From NCBI RefSeq assembly GCF_026339935.1, contig NZ_JAPEPX010000001.1:1532501-1596500 (forward strand): a DNA stretch of 64,000 nucleotides. Direction: 5' to 3'. The number at the start of each line of letters is the position of its first letter. Within the stretch, counting starts at the first letter, position 1. A program made the translations under genes and the position numbers. The notes under the pieces were generated by a model that saw only the letters and a program-made list of their open reading frames with translations, searched no databases and was not told the DNA's origin. The stretch comes from Streptomyces sp. NBC_01551. GTDB lineage: Bacteria > Actinomycetota > Actinomycetes > Streptomycetales > Streptomycetaceae. Below, piece by piece: positions 28,762 through 38,173 of the stretch.

Positions 28762-30684
28762 CTAGCGGCCCTGTTCGTAGGTGACGGGCAGCCCGGCGGG
28801 GGCGGTTCCGGTGGGGGCGACCTGGAGGGTCTTGAGGGCGAACTCCATGACCTTCTTGTAGATGGGGCCGCAGATCTGGCCGCCGAAGTAGCTGCCCTTG
28901 GTGGGGTTCTGGATGGCGCAGTAGACGGTGACGCGGGGGTTGTCGGCGGGCGCGAACCCGGCGAAGGAGGCGGTGTACCCCTTGTAGCGGCCGGTGGCCG
29001 GATCCACCCGGTTGGAGGTGCCGGTCTTGCCGCCGACCCGGTAGCCGGGGATGCGGGCCTTCGTGCCGGTGCCCTCCTGGTCGTCGACCACGGATTCGAG
29101 CATTCCGGCGAGGCTCTTCGCGGTTGCCTCGCTGACCACGCGGTTCTTGTCCGGCGCGGGGGCCGGGGTGAAGCGGCCGTCGGGGCCCCTGCTCCCGCGG
29201 ACCAGGGTCGGCTCGATCCGGACGCCGCCGTTGGCGATGGTGGAGTACACGGAGGCGGCCTGCATGGCGTTGAGGGACAGGCCCTGGCCGAAGGGGATCG
29301 TGTACTGCTGCGAGGTGGACCAGGCCTCGGGCTTGGCGAGGATGCCGCGGGACTCGCCGGGGTAGCCGAGGCCGGTGGGCTGCCCGATGCCGAACTTGGT
29401 CAGGTACGAGTACAGGACCCGGTTGGCCTCGGACTGGGTGGCGCCGAGCTGGCCGGTGGCCAGGATGGTGCCGATGTTGGAGGACTTGGCGAGGACCCCG
29501 TTGAGGGTCAGGTACCAGGTCGGGTGGTCGATGTCGTCCTTGAAGAGGCGGTCGCCGCGGTGCAGCCGGTTGGGGACCTCGACATGGGTGTCGGGGGTGG
29601 CCTTCTTCTCCTCCAGTACGGCGGCCATCGACATCACCTTGGCGGTGGAGCCGGGCTCGTACACGTCCTGGAGGGCGGCGTTGCCCATGGCGGCGGAGCT
29701 GGCCTTGGAGAGGTCGTTGGGGTCGAAGCCGGGGGCGTTGGCCATGGCGAGGATCTCGCCGGTGCGGGTGTCCTGGACGATGACGTAGCCGCGGTCGGCC
29801 CCGGACTTCTCGACCTGCTCGGTGATGGCGCTCTGCGCCGCCCACTGGATGTCGCGGTCGATGGTGAGCTCGATGTCCTCGCCGGGCACGGCGGGCTTCT
29901 CGCTGGAGCCGGCCGTGGGGACGCGGCGGCCGCCGGACTGGGCGTAGGTCAGCTCGCCGTCCTTGCCGGCCAGCTTCTTGTCGAGGGCGGACTCCAGGCC
30001 GCCGCCGCCCTTGCCGTCGGCGTTGACGTAACCCAGTATCCCGGCGGCCAGGTTGCCGTTCGGGTACACGCGCTTGCTGCTGTCGTCCTTGAACACGCCG
30101 GCGATGACGTTGGCGCCGGGGCCGTTGTTCTTGCGGTCGGCGGCGGCCTTCTCGGCGAAGACCCGCTGGAGGTCCTTGATCTGGTTCCAGACCTGGGGGG
30201 TCTGGCGGCGGGCCAGGATCACGTAGCGGGTGTTCTTGCTCTTGAGGAGCTTGGTGAGCGCCTTGGCGTCCTTGCCCAGGATGGGTGCGAGGAGGGCGGC
30301 GGCCTGCTCGGGGGCGTCGGGGGCCTTGCTCTCCTGCGGGGTGAACATCTTGGGGTCGGCCGTGATGTCGTACGCGTCGACGCTGGTGGCGAGGGCGACG
30401 CCCTTGCGGTCGGTGATCTCCCCGCGTTCGGCGGCCAGGGTGTGGCTGGCGAAGCGGTTCTCGGAGGCCTTGGCGGAGTACGCGGACGCGTCGACGGCCT
30501 GGACCTGGAGGAGCCGGACGACGAAGGCGAGCATGACGAGGGTCAGGCCGACGCTGACGAGGCGCAGGCGGGGCTTGGGGTTGCCGAGCCGGATCGTCTG
30601 CGGGGTCCGCGCGGGGGCGGGCCTGCGGGGCGCCACCGCCTTCCGCGCCGGCCCCGGCACCCGCCGCGGCCGCTCCCCGCTCAC
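28762..30684 (-). CDS. ftsI: FtsI, septal class B penicillin-binding protein
   Basis: 640 aa, GTG start. Basic N-terminus, one membrane segment (about 39-62), PBP dimerisation domain, and transpeptidase domain with active-site STAK (S346-K349), SSN, and KTGTS (K553). Crosslinks septal peptidoglycan with FtsW. A 60-base gap follows to murE. An unusual 186-base gap containing a dispersed repeat fragment precedes it. Confidence 0.96.
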   Translation of the reverse strand: MSGERPRRVPGPARKAVAPRRPAPARTPQTIRLGNPKPRLRLVSVGLTLVMLAFVVRLLQVQAVDASAYSAKASENRFASHTLAAERGEITDRKGVALATSVDAYDITADPKMFTPQESKAPDAPEQAAALLAPILGKDAKALTKLLKSKNTRYVILARRQTPQVWNQIKDLQRVFAEKAAADRKNNGPGANVIAGVFKDDSSKRVYPNGNLAAGILGYVNADGKGGGGLESALDKKLAGKDGELTYAQSGGRRVPTAGSSEKPAVPGEDIELTIDRDIQWAAQSAITEQVEKSGADRGYVIVQDTRTGEILAMANAPGFDPNDLSKASSAAMGNAALQDVYEPGSTAKVMSMAAVLEEKKATPDTHVEVPNRLHRGDRLFKDDIDHPTWYLTLNGVLAKSSNIGTILATGQLGATQSEANRVLYSYLTKFGIGQPTGLGYPGESRGILAKPEAWSTSQQYTIPFGQGLSLNAMQAASVYSTIANGGVRIEPTLVRGSRGPDGRFTPAPAPDKNRVVSEATAKSLAGMLESVVDDQEGTGTKARIPGYRVGGKTGTSNRVDPATGRYKGYTASFAGFAPADNPRVTVYCAIQNPTKGSYFGGQICGPIYKKVMEFALKTLQVAPTGTAPAGLPVTYEQGR

Positions 30685-30870
30685 GCCGCCACCGCCGTGC
30701 CGGCGGGCGCTGTCGCTTTCGGGATGCCGCCCCGGCCGGCGTTCCCGGATCGCCCGGAGGGCGCTTCCGGCCCCGCCGGCGTTCGCGGCGCGGGGGCTGG
30801 GGCTGAGGCCCAGGGGCGGGCTGCGCCCGGGGTCCCGGGGGAGATCGAGGCGCGGAGGCGGGTCACGGCG
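30685..30870 (-). other. Non-coding gap within the dcw operon
   Basis: 186 bases of very GC-rich DNA between ftsL and ftsI, where other joints in this operon overlap or nearly touch. I see no gene. It contains the half-copy repeat at 30769-30796 and several GC palindromes. Confidence 0.6.
30769..30796. repeat. Dispersed intergenic hairpin element, half copy B
   Basis: CCCCGCCGGCGTTCGCGGCG followed by CGGGGG matches the right arm of copy A with one main substitution. The left arm is absent or degraded. Confidence 0.45.
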
Positions 30871-31320
30871 TCACCTTCCGGGGGTCTGGCTGGGGGTGGG
30901 GCTCGGGGCCGGCGTGGAGGCGACCGGCGAGCCCGGCGGAGACGGCGGGGCGGACGGCGGGGCCGACGGCGGCGGGGGCTCCGACGCGGTCGCCGCCGCG
31001 CCGGCGACCTTGCCGTCCGGGCCGATGAAGACCGGGCTGCCACCGGGGACCAGGCCCAGCTCGTGCGCCCGCCGCTGCAACGCGTCCGGCGCCGAGTATC
31101 CGTCCACGTCCCGCTGGAGCGCCTGCTCCTCGTCCGTCAGCGCGGTGGTCTCCTTCTTCAGGTTCGACAGCTGGAAGGAGCCCTCGTTCAGCGCGGAGTT
31201 CAGCAGCAGCAGGCTGATCAGCCCGCCGCCCAGCAGCGCCACCACCAGCAGGACGAACGGCATCCGGGCAGCCTGCCCGGCAGTCGCCGCCTTCCCCGGC
31301 CGACCCCCGCGTTTGGTCAC
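30871..31320 (-). CDS. ftsL: FtsL-like septum formation protein
   Basis: 149 aa from the GTG at 31320, overlapping the rsmH stop by four bases (GTGA). A basic N-terminus, one membrane segment (about 20-42, [19 protein letters not shown]), then a leucine-zipper-like extracellular helix ([20 protein letters not shown]) and a Pro/Ser-rich tail of about 45 residues ending TPSQTPGR. FtsL/DivIC-type proteins bridge FtsQ and FtsW/I. Assignment rests on topology and position since the family is poorly conserved. Confidence 0.85.
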   Translation of the reverse strand: MTKRGGRPGKAATAGQAARMPFVLLVVALLGGGLISLLLLNSALNEGSFQLSNLKKETTALTDEEQALQRDVDGYSAPDALQRRAHELGLVPGGSPVFIGPDGKVAGAAATASEPPPPSAPPSAPPSPPGSPVASTPAPSPTPSQTPGR

Positions 31321-32276
31321 AGCCGCGCCTCCCGGATGCGCTCGACACCGCGGAACCGGGCCGGGGCGGCCCGCCGGTTCTCGGCGATCTCCTCCTCCGT
31401 CGGCAGCTCCGCGCCGCGCGTAAGCAGCTTCAGCTTCGGCTGGTACTTCTCCGGGACCACCGGCAGCCCCGGCGGAGCCGTCGAGGCCGCGCCCGCCGCG
31501 AAGACCTGCTTGACCAGCCTGTCCTCCAGCGAGTGGTAGGACAGCACCGCGATCCGCCCGCCCACCGCGATCCGGTCCACGGCGGCCGGAATGGCCCGCT
31601 CCAGGCCCGACAGCTCGCCGTTGACCTCGATCCGCAGCGCCTGGAAGGTCCGCTTGGCCGGGTTGCCGCCCGTCCGCTTCGCCGCCTGCGGCAGCGCGTC
31701 CCGGATCAGTTCCACCAGCCGGGCGCTGTTGCTGAAGGGCTCCTTCTCCCGCTCGCGGACGACCGCCGACACGATCCGCTTGGCCTGCTTCTCCTCGCCG
31801 TACTGGCGCAGGATGCGGACGAGCTCGCCCGGGGCGTACGTGTTGAGGACCTCCGCGGCGCTGATGCCGGTCGTCTGGTCCATCCGCATGTCCAGCGGCG
31901 CGTCCTGCGCGTACGCGAACCCGCGGTCGGCCTCGTCCAGCTGCATGGAGGAGACGCCCAGGTCGAAGAGGATGCCCTGGACGGCCGGGATGCCCAGGCC
32001 GTCGAGCACCTCGGCGAGGTCGGCGTAGATCGCGTGGACCAGGGTGGCCCGGTCGCCGAAGGGCGCGAGCCGCTCGCCGGAGAGCCGCAGGGCCTCCTTG
32101 TCGCGGTCGAGGCCGATCAGGTGGGCCTCGGGGAACCGGGTGAGCAGGGCCTCGCTGTGGCCGCCGAGGCCGAGGGTGCAGTCGACGACGACGGCCCCCG
32201 GCTTCTGCAGCGCCGGGGCCAACAGGTCCAGGCACCGCTGGAGCATCACCGGGACATGTCGGGACTCGCTAGTCAA
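31317..32276 (-). CDS. rsmH: RsmH, 16S rRNA (cytosine-1402-N4) methyltransferase
   Basis: 319 aa. SAM-binding start [16 protein letters not shown], plus [20 protein letters not shown] and the C-terminal [15 protein letters not shown] and [11 protein letters not shown], all diagnostic of MraW/RsmH. First gene of the dcw run; mraZ, often found before it in other bacteria, is not present upstream here. Confidence 0.97.
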   Translation of the reverse strand: MTSESRHVPVMLQRCLDLLAPALQKPGAVVVDCTLGLGGHSEALLTRFPEAHLIGLDRDKEALRLSGERLAPFGDRATLVHAIYADLAEVLDGLGIPAVQGILFDLGVSSMQLDEADRGFAYAQDAPLDMRMDQTTGISAAEVLNTYAPGELVRILRQYGEEKQAKRIVSAVVREREKEPFSNSARLVELIRDALPQAAKRTGGNPAKRTFQALRIEVNGELSGLERAIPAAVDRIAVGGRIAVLSYHSLEDRLVKQVFAAGAASTAPPGLPVVPEKYQPKLKLLTRGAELPTEEEIAENRRAAPARFRGVERIREARL

Positions 32277-32594
32277 AGCGCCCTCTCAGATAACGGCGCG
32301 GCAGGCGTACGCCGCGCCGCGCACGCGGAGTTTTACCAGGATTTCCAAGGGCCGGACGGCCGGTAGGGCCGGGCTCCGGCCGGTTCGCGCCACTTTAGTG
32401 CAACGGTCGCCGCGGTCAACGAACCGCCCCGCGTGCCGTGCGGCGCTCTCCCCGGGAACCCACAAATGCCGCGAATCACCCGATCGGGCGCCCCCGCCTC
32501 ACTCCTGTGGGTTAGCTCACAACAAAGCCGGTTGACCTTCTTTGTCCACCCTCACTCCGTGCCCGAACGAGCCGTGACCATTAACGTCGTACCC
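32277..32594. other. Divergent intergenic region between rsmH and carbonic anhydrase
   Basis: 318 bases with no convincing gene. It should hold the dcw promoter (minus) and the carbonic anhydrase promoter (plus). Visible structure: a nested dyad ACAAAG-CC-GGT-TG-ACC-TT-CTTTGT at 32522-32545, and TGTG/CACA flanking GTTAGC at about 32507-32522. I cannot assign -10 boxes with confidence. Confidence 0.5.
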
Positions 32595-33146
32595 ATGACG
32601 ACCTCCGCATCCCTGCCCGCCGACTCCGCTCCCCTGGCATCCAGCGGCCGTACCGTCACGGACCGACTGGTCGAGGCCAACCGGCAGTACGCCGCGGAAT
32701 TCGCCGATCCGGGCATGGACGCCCGGCCGGTCCTGCACGTCGCCGTCGTGGCCTGCATGGACGCCCGGCTCGACCTGCACGCCGCCCTCGGCCTGGAACT
32801 CGGCGACTGCCACACCATCCGCAACGCCGGCGGAGTCGTCACCGACGACACCATCCGCTCGCTCACCATCAGCCAGCGCGCCCTCGGCACCCGCGCGGTG
32901 ATACTCATCCACCACACCGGCTGCGGACTCGAACGCCTGACCGAGGACTTCCGGCACGAGCTGGAGGACGAGGTCGGCCAGCGCCCCGCCTGGGCCGTGG
33001 AGGCCTTCCGCGACGTTGACCAGGACGTTCGCCAGTCCATGCAGCGCGTGCGCACCAACCCCTTCCTCCCCCACACGGACGATGTGCGAGGCTTCGTCTT
33101 CGACGTGCACACCGGGCTCCTGCGGGAGATCGATCCGGCCTCCTGA
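32595..33146 (+). CDS. Beta-class carbonic anhydrase
   Basis: 183 aa from the ATG at 32595. Zinc ligands C54, H107 and C110 (VACMDARLD; HHTGC) with the D56/R58 dyad are those of beta carbonic anhydrases. Cytoplasmic CO2/bicarbonate interconversion, supplying bicarbonate for carboxylases. The frame is open further upstream, but the ATG is the first with the conserved N-terminal helix nearby. Confidence 0.92.
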   Translation: MTTSASLPADSAPLASSGRTVTDRLVEANRQYAAEFADPGMDARPVLHVAVVACMDARLDLHAALGLELGDCHTIRNAGGVVTDDTIRSLTISQRALGTRAVILIHHTGCGLERLTEDFRHELEDEVGQRPAWAVEAFRDVDQDVRQSMQRVRTNPFLPHTDDVRGFVFDVHTGLLREIDPAS

Positions 33147-33263
33147 GTGACACGGGCCCCGGGCGCCGTCAAGAATGCGCAGAGACGTCACCCGGACAGC
33201 CTCCGGGGCGGCGTCCGCGTTCGTAGAGGTGTTTGGGGTGGGCCGTGCACGCGCCGAGGGCGT

Positions 33264-33282
33264 CGGCCCTGAGAAAGGGCCG
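33264..33282 (+). promoter_or_regulatory. Hairpin directly before the moxR ribosome-binding site
   Basis: CGGCCCT and AGGGCCG flank GAGAA, and the AGGAG of the moxR ribosome-binding site begins at the next base. It may influence initiation or mRNA stability; no known family recognised. Confidence 0.35.
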
Positions 33283-33293
33283 AGGAGAACCAG

Positions 33294-34304
33294 GTGACGA
33301 CGTATGACGACCGAGCGAGCCTCGCGGATCTGACCAGCACGGCGGAGCGGGTCCGCCGCTCGGTCGAGAGCGTGATCGAGGGCAAGCCCGAGGTCGTCCG
33401 CCTGGCGCTGACCGTGCTGCTCGCCGAGGGACACCTGCTCATCGAGGACGTCCCCGGCGTCGGCAAGACCATGCTCGCCAAGACCCTCGCCAAGTCCATC
33501 GACTGTTCCGTGCAGCGCATCCAGTTCACCCCGGACCTGCTGCCCTCCGACATCACCGGCGTCAGCATCTACGACCAGCAGCGCCGCGAGTTCGAGTTCA
33601 AGCCGGGCGCGATCTTCGCTCAGATCGTCATCGGCGACGAGATCAACCGCGCCTCCCCCAAGACCCAGTCCGCGCTGCTGGAGTCGATGGAGGAGCGCCA
33701 GGTCACCATCGACGGCACCACGTACACGCTGCCGAGCCCGTTCATGGTGGTCGCCACCCAGAACCCGGTGGAGATGGAGGGCACCTACCCCCTCCCCGAG
33801 GCCCAGCGCGACCGCTTCATGGCCCGCGTCTCCGTCGGCTACCCGAGCCCCGAGGCCGAGCTCCAGATGCTCGACGTGCACGGCGGGCTCTCCCCGCTCG
33901 ACGACCTCACCGCCGTCGCGCACGCCCACGACATCGTCAAGCTCATCGAGGCCGTCCGCGAGGTGTACGTCGCCGAGCCCGTCCGGCGCTACGTCGTCGA
34001 CCTGGTCTCCGCCACCCGCAGCCACCCGGACCTGCGCCTGGGCGCCTCGCCCCGCGCCACCCTGCACCTGCTGCGCGCGGTGAAGGCCTCCGCCGCCCTC
34101 TCCGGCCGCGAGTACGTGCTGCCCGACGACGTCCAGGCGCTGGCCGCGCCCGTGCTCGCGCACCGGCTGCTGCCCACCGCGCAGGCCCAGCTGAACCGGC
34201 GCACCGCCGAGCAGGTCGTCCAAGACATCCTCCAGCGCACTCCCGTCCCGGCCGCGCACGTCCGCGGCGAGATGCCGCCCGGCGCGGGCACCCGGGGCTT
34301 CTGA
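33294..34304 (+). CDS. MoxR-family AAA+ ATPase
   Basis: 336 aa, GTG start with AGGAGAACCAG upstream. Walker A DVPGVGKT (52-59), Walker B VIGDEINRA, sensor region VVATQNPVEMEGTYPLPEAQ, all typical of MoxR (AAA_3). MoxR proteins act as chaperones or metal-insertion ATPases with DUF58/VWA partners. The stop overlaps the DUF58 start by one base, forming a three-gene operon. Confidence 0.94.
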   Translation: MTTYDDRASLADLTSTAERVRRSVESVIEGKPEVVRLALTVLLAEGHLLIEDVPGVGKTMLAKTLAKSIDCSVQRIQFTPDLLPSDITGVSIYDQQRREFEFKPGAIFAQIVIGDEINRASPKTQSALLESMEERQVTIDGTTYTLPSPFMVVATQNPVEMEGTYPLPEAQRDRFMARVSVGYPSPEAELQMLDVHGGLSPLDDLTAVAHAHDIVKLIEAVREVYVAEPVRRYVVDLVSATRSHPDLRLGASPRATLHLLRAVKASAALSGREYVLPDDVQALAAPVLAHRLLPTAQAQLNRRTAEQVVQDILQRTPVPAAHVRGEMPPGAGTRGF

Positions 34305-35680
34305 TGAGCGCCGGTGCCCCGCGCGGCGCCGGTGGCGGGGGCCGGCCCACCGGCGGGCTGCGCTCGTCGTTGTCCGGGCTGACCACGCGCGGCCGCTCCT
34401 TCGTGGCCGCCGGGATCGCCGCCGCCGTGTGCGCGTACGTCCTCGGCCAGGAGGAACTGCTGCGGGTCGGGCTGCTGCTCGCGGCGCTGCCGCTGATCTG
34501 CGTCCTCGCCCTGCACCGCACCCGCCACCGGGTCACCGGCAGCCGCCGGCTGACCCCGATGCGGGTGTCGGCGGGCGGCGAGGCCCGGGTGCAGCTGCGG
34601 ATGGACAACACCTCGCGGGTGCCGACCGGCCTGCTGATGCTCCAGGACCGGGTGCCCTACGTCCTCGGTCCCCGGCCCCGCTTCGTGCTGGACCGGGTCG
34701 AGCCGGGCGGACGCCGCGAGGTGTCCTACCGGGTCCGCTCCGACCTGCGCGGGCGCTATCCGCTGGGCCCGCTCCAGCTGCGGCTGAGCGACCCCTTCGG
34801 CCTGGTCGAGCTGACCCGCTCCTTCAGCACGTACGACACCCTCACCGTCATCCCGCGCACCGAGGAGCTGGCCCCGGTCCGGCTGGCCGGCGATTCCTCC
34901 GGCTACGGGGACGGCAGCCGCCGCTCGCTGGCGCTGGCCGGCGACGACGACGTGATCCCGCGCGGCTACCGGCGCGGCGACGACCTGCGCCGGGTGCACT
35001 GGCGCTCCACCGCCCGCTACGGCGAGCTGATGGTGCGCCGCGAGGAGCAGCCCCAGCGCAGCCGGGCCACCGTCCTGCTCGACACCCGCCGGCTCGCCTT
35101 CGAGGGAGCCGGGCCGGATTCCGCGTTCGAATGGGCCGTCTCCGGCGCCGCCTCCACGCTGACGCACCTGCTGGAACAGGGCTTCTCGGTGCGGCTGCTG
35201 ACCGACACCGGCGATTCGGTGCCCGGCGACGGCGGCGGCGGCTTCTCCGCCGGCGGGCAGGAGTCCGCCGTGGCGGCGGGGCTGATGATGGACACCCTGG
35301 CTGTGGTCGGCCACTCCGACGGAGCCGGGCTGTCGCGGGCCTACGACGCGGTCCGCGGGGCGGGCGGAGCGCTCGGGGGAGCCGGCTCCGACGGGCTCCT
35401 CATCGGCTTCTTCGGCGATCTGGACGACGTACAGACGGAGCTCGCGGCGAAGATGCGCCAGCGGGCGGGCGGTGCGGTGGCCTTCGTACTGGACTCCGCG
35501 ACCTGGTCCGGGCGGCCCGCGCAGGAGCACGCGCTGCCCCCGCTGGAGGAACGGCTGCGCAGGCTGCGCGACGCCGGCTGGACGGCGCTGGCCGCCCCGC
35601 CCGGGGTCGCCTTCGGCGAGCTGTGGCGGCAGGCCGGGAACGCTCCGCTCGGCACGGGTACTTCCGGAGGTTGGGGATGA
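34304..35680 (+). CDS. DUF58 domain membrane protein
   Basis: 458 aa. Two N-terminal membrane segments (about 30-70) are followed by a beta-rich region and the DUF58 core (DDVIPRGYRRGDDLRRVHWRS near 210-230), then a VWA-like C-terminal domain. Works with the upstream MoxR ATPase in many bacteria. Its stop overlaps the next start (ATGA). Biochemical role unknown. Confidence 0.9.
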   Translation: MSAGAPRGAGGGGRPTGGLRSSLSGLTTRGRSFVAAGIAAAVCAYVLGQEELLRVGLLLAALPLICVLALHRTRHRVTGSRRLTPMRVSAGGEARVQLRMDNTSRVPTGLLMLQDRVPYVLGPRPRFVLDRVEPGGRREVSYRVRSDLRGRYPLGPLQLRLSDPFGLVELTRSFSTYDTLTVIPRTEELAPVRLAGDSSGYGDGSRRSLALAGDDDVIPRGYRRGDDLRRVHWRSTARYGELMVRREEQPQRSRATVLLDTRRLAFEGAGPDSAFEWAVSGAASTLTHLLEQGFSVRLLTDTGDSVPGDGGGGFSAGGQESAVAAGLMMDTLAVVGHSDGAGLSRAYDAVRGAGGALGGAGSDGLLIGFFGDLDDVQTELAAKMRQRAGGAVAFVLDSATWSGRPAQEHALPPLEERLRRLRDAGWTALAAPPGVAFGELWRQAGNAPLGTGTSGGWG

Positions 35681-38100
35681 GCGGGCGCGCGAGACTGACG
35701 CTTTTCGCGGCGCTGGCGACGCTGCTGACCTCCTGGTCGCTGGCCGGGCTGGTCGAGTCGAACACGTGGATCGCGCAGGCGGCGCTGCTGCTGGCCGTGC
35801 AGGCCGCGGTGGGCGCCGGGGCCCGGCGGGTGCCGCTGGCGCGGTCGCTGACCGTGGCCGCGCAGCTGCTGGTGTCGCTGCTGCTCCTCGTCTTCCTGTT
35901 CGCGGGGAAGGGCGAGTCCACCGGGAGCGGGCCGCTGGCCTATCTGGTGACCGACTTCGGCGCGCTGTTCGGCCGGGGCGTCCAGGACGTCGGCGAGTAC
36001 GCGATACCGGCTCCCCTGACGGACGGCATCAAGCTGCTGCTGCTGGCCGGGGTGCTGCTGATCGGGCTGCTCGTGGACCTGCTGGCGGTGACGCTGCGCA
36101 CGGCCGCCGCGGCCGGGCTGCCCCTGCTCGCGCTCTACTCGGTGGCCGCCGGTCTGGCCGCCGACCACGACGGCTCCTGGTTCTCGTTCCTGCTGGCGGG
36201 CACCGGCTACCTGTTGCTGCTGCTGGCGGAGGGCCGCGACCGGCTCGCCCAGTGGGGCCGGGTCTTCGGTGCTGCCCCGCGCGACCGGGTGTCGGCCGCC
36301 TCCGGCTACGGGGGCGGCGCGGGCGGCGGCGGCCAGGCCGTGGCGCCCGTACGCACCGGGCGGCGGATCGGCGTGCTGGCCCTGGGCCTGGCGCTGGCCG
36401 TGCCGCTGGCGCTGCCGGCGCTCGGCGACGGCCTGCTCGGCGGCCGGGGCTCGGGCGAGGCCGGCGGCAACGGCTCGGGCGGCGGGACCATCTCGGCGGT
36501 CAACCCGCTGGTCTCGCTGCAGAGCAGCCTGAACGCGCAGGACAACCGGGTGGTGCTGAAGTACCGCACGGACAGCGGCCAGGTCGCGGACCAGTACGTG
36601 CGGATCCTGGCGCTCGACGAGTTCAACGGGGTCAAGTGGGAGGCCTCCGGGCGGCCGCTGAGCGACGTCCCGGAGCGGCTGCCGAACCCGCCGGGGCTGG
36701 GCGATCAGGTACGGGCCTCCGCGACCGAGGTGCGCACCACCTTCTCGGCGTCGGACACCTACGTACAGCGCTACCTGCCGATGCCGTACCCGGCGACCGG
36801 GGTGGACATCGGCGGGAAGTGGCGCTTCGAGCAGGCTGGCCGGACCCTGGTCGGGGACCAGCTCGGCAAGGACAAGTTCCAGAACGTGCAGGGCGCGCAG
36901 TACACGGTGCGCAGCATGCTGCTGCGGCCGACGGTGCGCCAGCTCCAGAGCGCGCCGGCGGCGAGCGACACGATCCGCGCCGAGTACACGAAGCTGCCGG
37001 ACAACCTGCCGCCGGTCGTCGCGGACACGGCCCGCAAGGTCGTACGGGGCGCGAAGGACGACTACACGCGGGCGGTGAAGCTGCAGGACTACTTCGCCGT
37101 GAGCGGTGGGTTCCGCTACAACACGCGGACCGCCTCGGGTACGGGGTCGCAGGCCGTGGCCCGGTTCCTGGAGGACAAGGAGGGCTTCTGCATCCACTTC
37201 GCGTTCTCGATGGCGGCGATGTCGCGTGCGCTGGGGATCCCGGCCCGGGTCGCGGTCGGGTTCACGCCGGGCGAGCGACAGTCGGACGGCACCTGGAACG
37301 TGTCGATGCGGGACGCGCACGCCTGGCCGGAGCTGTACTTCGAGGGCGTGGGCTGGACCCGGTTCGAGCCGACGCCGCGCTCCGGGATCTCGATCCCGGA
37401 CTACACGCGGGAGCAGGCTCCGTCGAGCCGGCCGTCGGCGCCGGCGGCGCTGCCGTCGGCGAGTGCGTCGGAGCCGAACGCGGCGCCGTCGAAGGCGGAC
37501 GACTGCCCGCCGGAGCTGAAGAAGCTCGGCGAGTGCGGGGGGCCGGCGCTGTCGCAGCAGGCCGGTCCGGGCGCGGGCGGGCCTTCGGTGCTCGCGGTGC
37601 TGGGCTGGGTCGCGGGCGGGGTCGCCCTGCTGGGGCTGCCGCTGCTGCCGTTGCTGTGGCGGACGCGGGTACGGGGGCGGCGGCTGGCCGCGGGGTCGGT
37701 GCTGGAGGCCTGGCGCGAGCTGGGGGATGCGGCGTGGGACGTGGGCATCGCGCCCGACGAGTCGCTGTCGCCCCGGGGTGCGGCGGCGCGGGTCGTGGAG
37801 CTGGGCCTGCTGGACGCGGAGGCCGGGGCCGCGGTGCACCGGGTCGCGGGGGCCGTGGAGCGGACGCTGTACGCCCCGGCCGGGGCGGACGCCTCCTACC
37901 CGGGCCTGGCGGACGACGTCCTGCTGACCCGGGGGGCCCTCCTCGCGGCCCTCTCCCGGCCGGCGCGCCTGCGCGCGCGGCTGTTCCCCCGCTCGACGGC
38001 GCGAGTCGCCTGGGCGGCCTCGGCCCGCTGGTCCGCGGTCACGACGGCGACCGCGACCCGCCTGTCCGCCCTCCGCCTCCCCCTGCGGAGCCGCGGCTGA
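35677..38100 (+). CDS. TgpA-like membrane transglutaminase-domain protein
   Basis: 807 aa from the ATG at 35677, which overlaps the DUF58 stop. N-terminal DUF3488 region with about six membrane segments (1-250), then an extracytoplasmic transglutaminase-like domain with catalytic Cys505 (KEGFCIHFA) and His548 (RDAHAWPELYFEGVGWTRFE). A Ser/Ala/Pro linker and one more membrane segment (about 640-660) lead to a C-terminal DUF4129-type helical domain. The gene trio suggests an envelope remodelling or protein-crosslinking function; that is inference. Confidence 0.92.
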   Translation: MSGRARLTLFAALATLLTSWSLAGLVESNTWIAQAALLLAVQAAVGAGARRVPLARSLTVAAQLLVSLLLLVFLFAGKGESTGSGPLAYLVTDFGALFGRGVQDVGEYAIPAPLTDGIKLLLLAGVLLIGLLVDLLAVTLRTAAAAGLPLLALYSVAAGLAADHDGSWFSFLLAGTGYLLLLLAEGRDRLAQWGRVFGAAPRDRVSAASGYGGGAGGGGQAVAPVRTGRRIGVLALGLALAVPLALPALGDGLLGGRGSGEAGGNGSGGGTISAVNPLVSLQSSLNAQDNRVVLKYRTDSGQVADQYVRILALDEFNGVKWEASGRPLSDVPERLPNPPGLGDQVRASATEVRTTFSASDTYVQRYLPMPYPATGVDIGGKWRFEQAGRTLVGDQLGKDKFQNVQGAQYTVRSMLLRPTVRQLQSAPAASDTIRAEYTKLPDNLPPVVADTARKVVRGAKDDYTRAVKLQDYFAVSGGFRYNTRTASGTGSQAVARFLEDKEGFCIHFAFSMAAMSRALGIPARVAVGFTPGERQSDGTWNVSMRDAHAWPELYFEGVGWTRFEPTPRSGISIPDYTREQAPSSRPSAPAALPSASASEPNAAPSKADDCPPELKKLGECGGPALSQQAGPGAGGPSVLAVLGWVAGGVALLGLPLLPLLWRTRVRGRRLAAGSVLEAWRELGDAAWDVGIAPDESLSPRGAAARVVELGLLDAEAGAAVHRVAGAVERTLYAPAGADASYPGLADDVLLTRGALLAALSRPARLRARLFPRSTARVAWAASARWSAVTTATATRLSALRLPLRSRG

Positions 38101-38130
38101 CCCGGGACCCCGTCGGGACCCGGTCTTCGA

Positions 38131-38173
38131 AAACGCCAAACGGGGCTGGATCTTCCAGCCCCGTTTGGCGTTT
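38131..38173. terminator. Perfect 20-bp hairpin, dispersed element copy C
   Basis: AAACGCCAAACGGGGCTGGA and its exact complement are separated by only TCT. It lies 30 bases after the transglutaminase stop and likely ends the MoxR operon. The CGGGGCTGGA core links it to the other copies. Confidence 0.75.

Noticed and set aside
35341..38139. 932-codon minus-strand frame opposite the transglutaminase gene
   Set aside because: Arg/Gln/His-rich shadow with no recognisable domain; the plus-strand frame has membrane segments and a catalytic triad.
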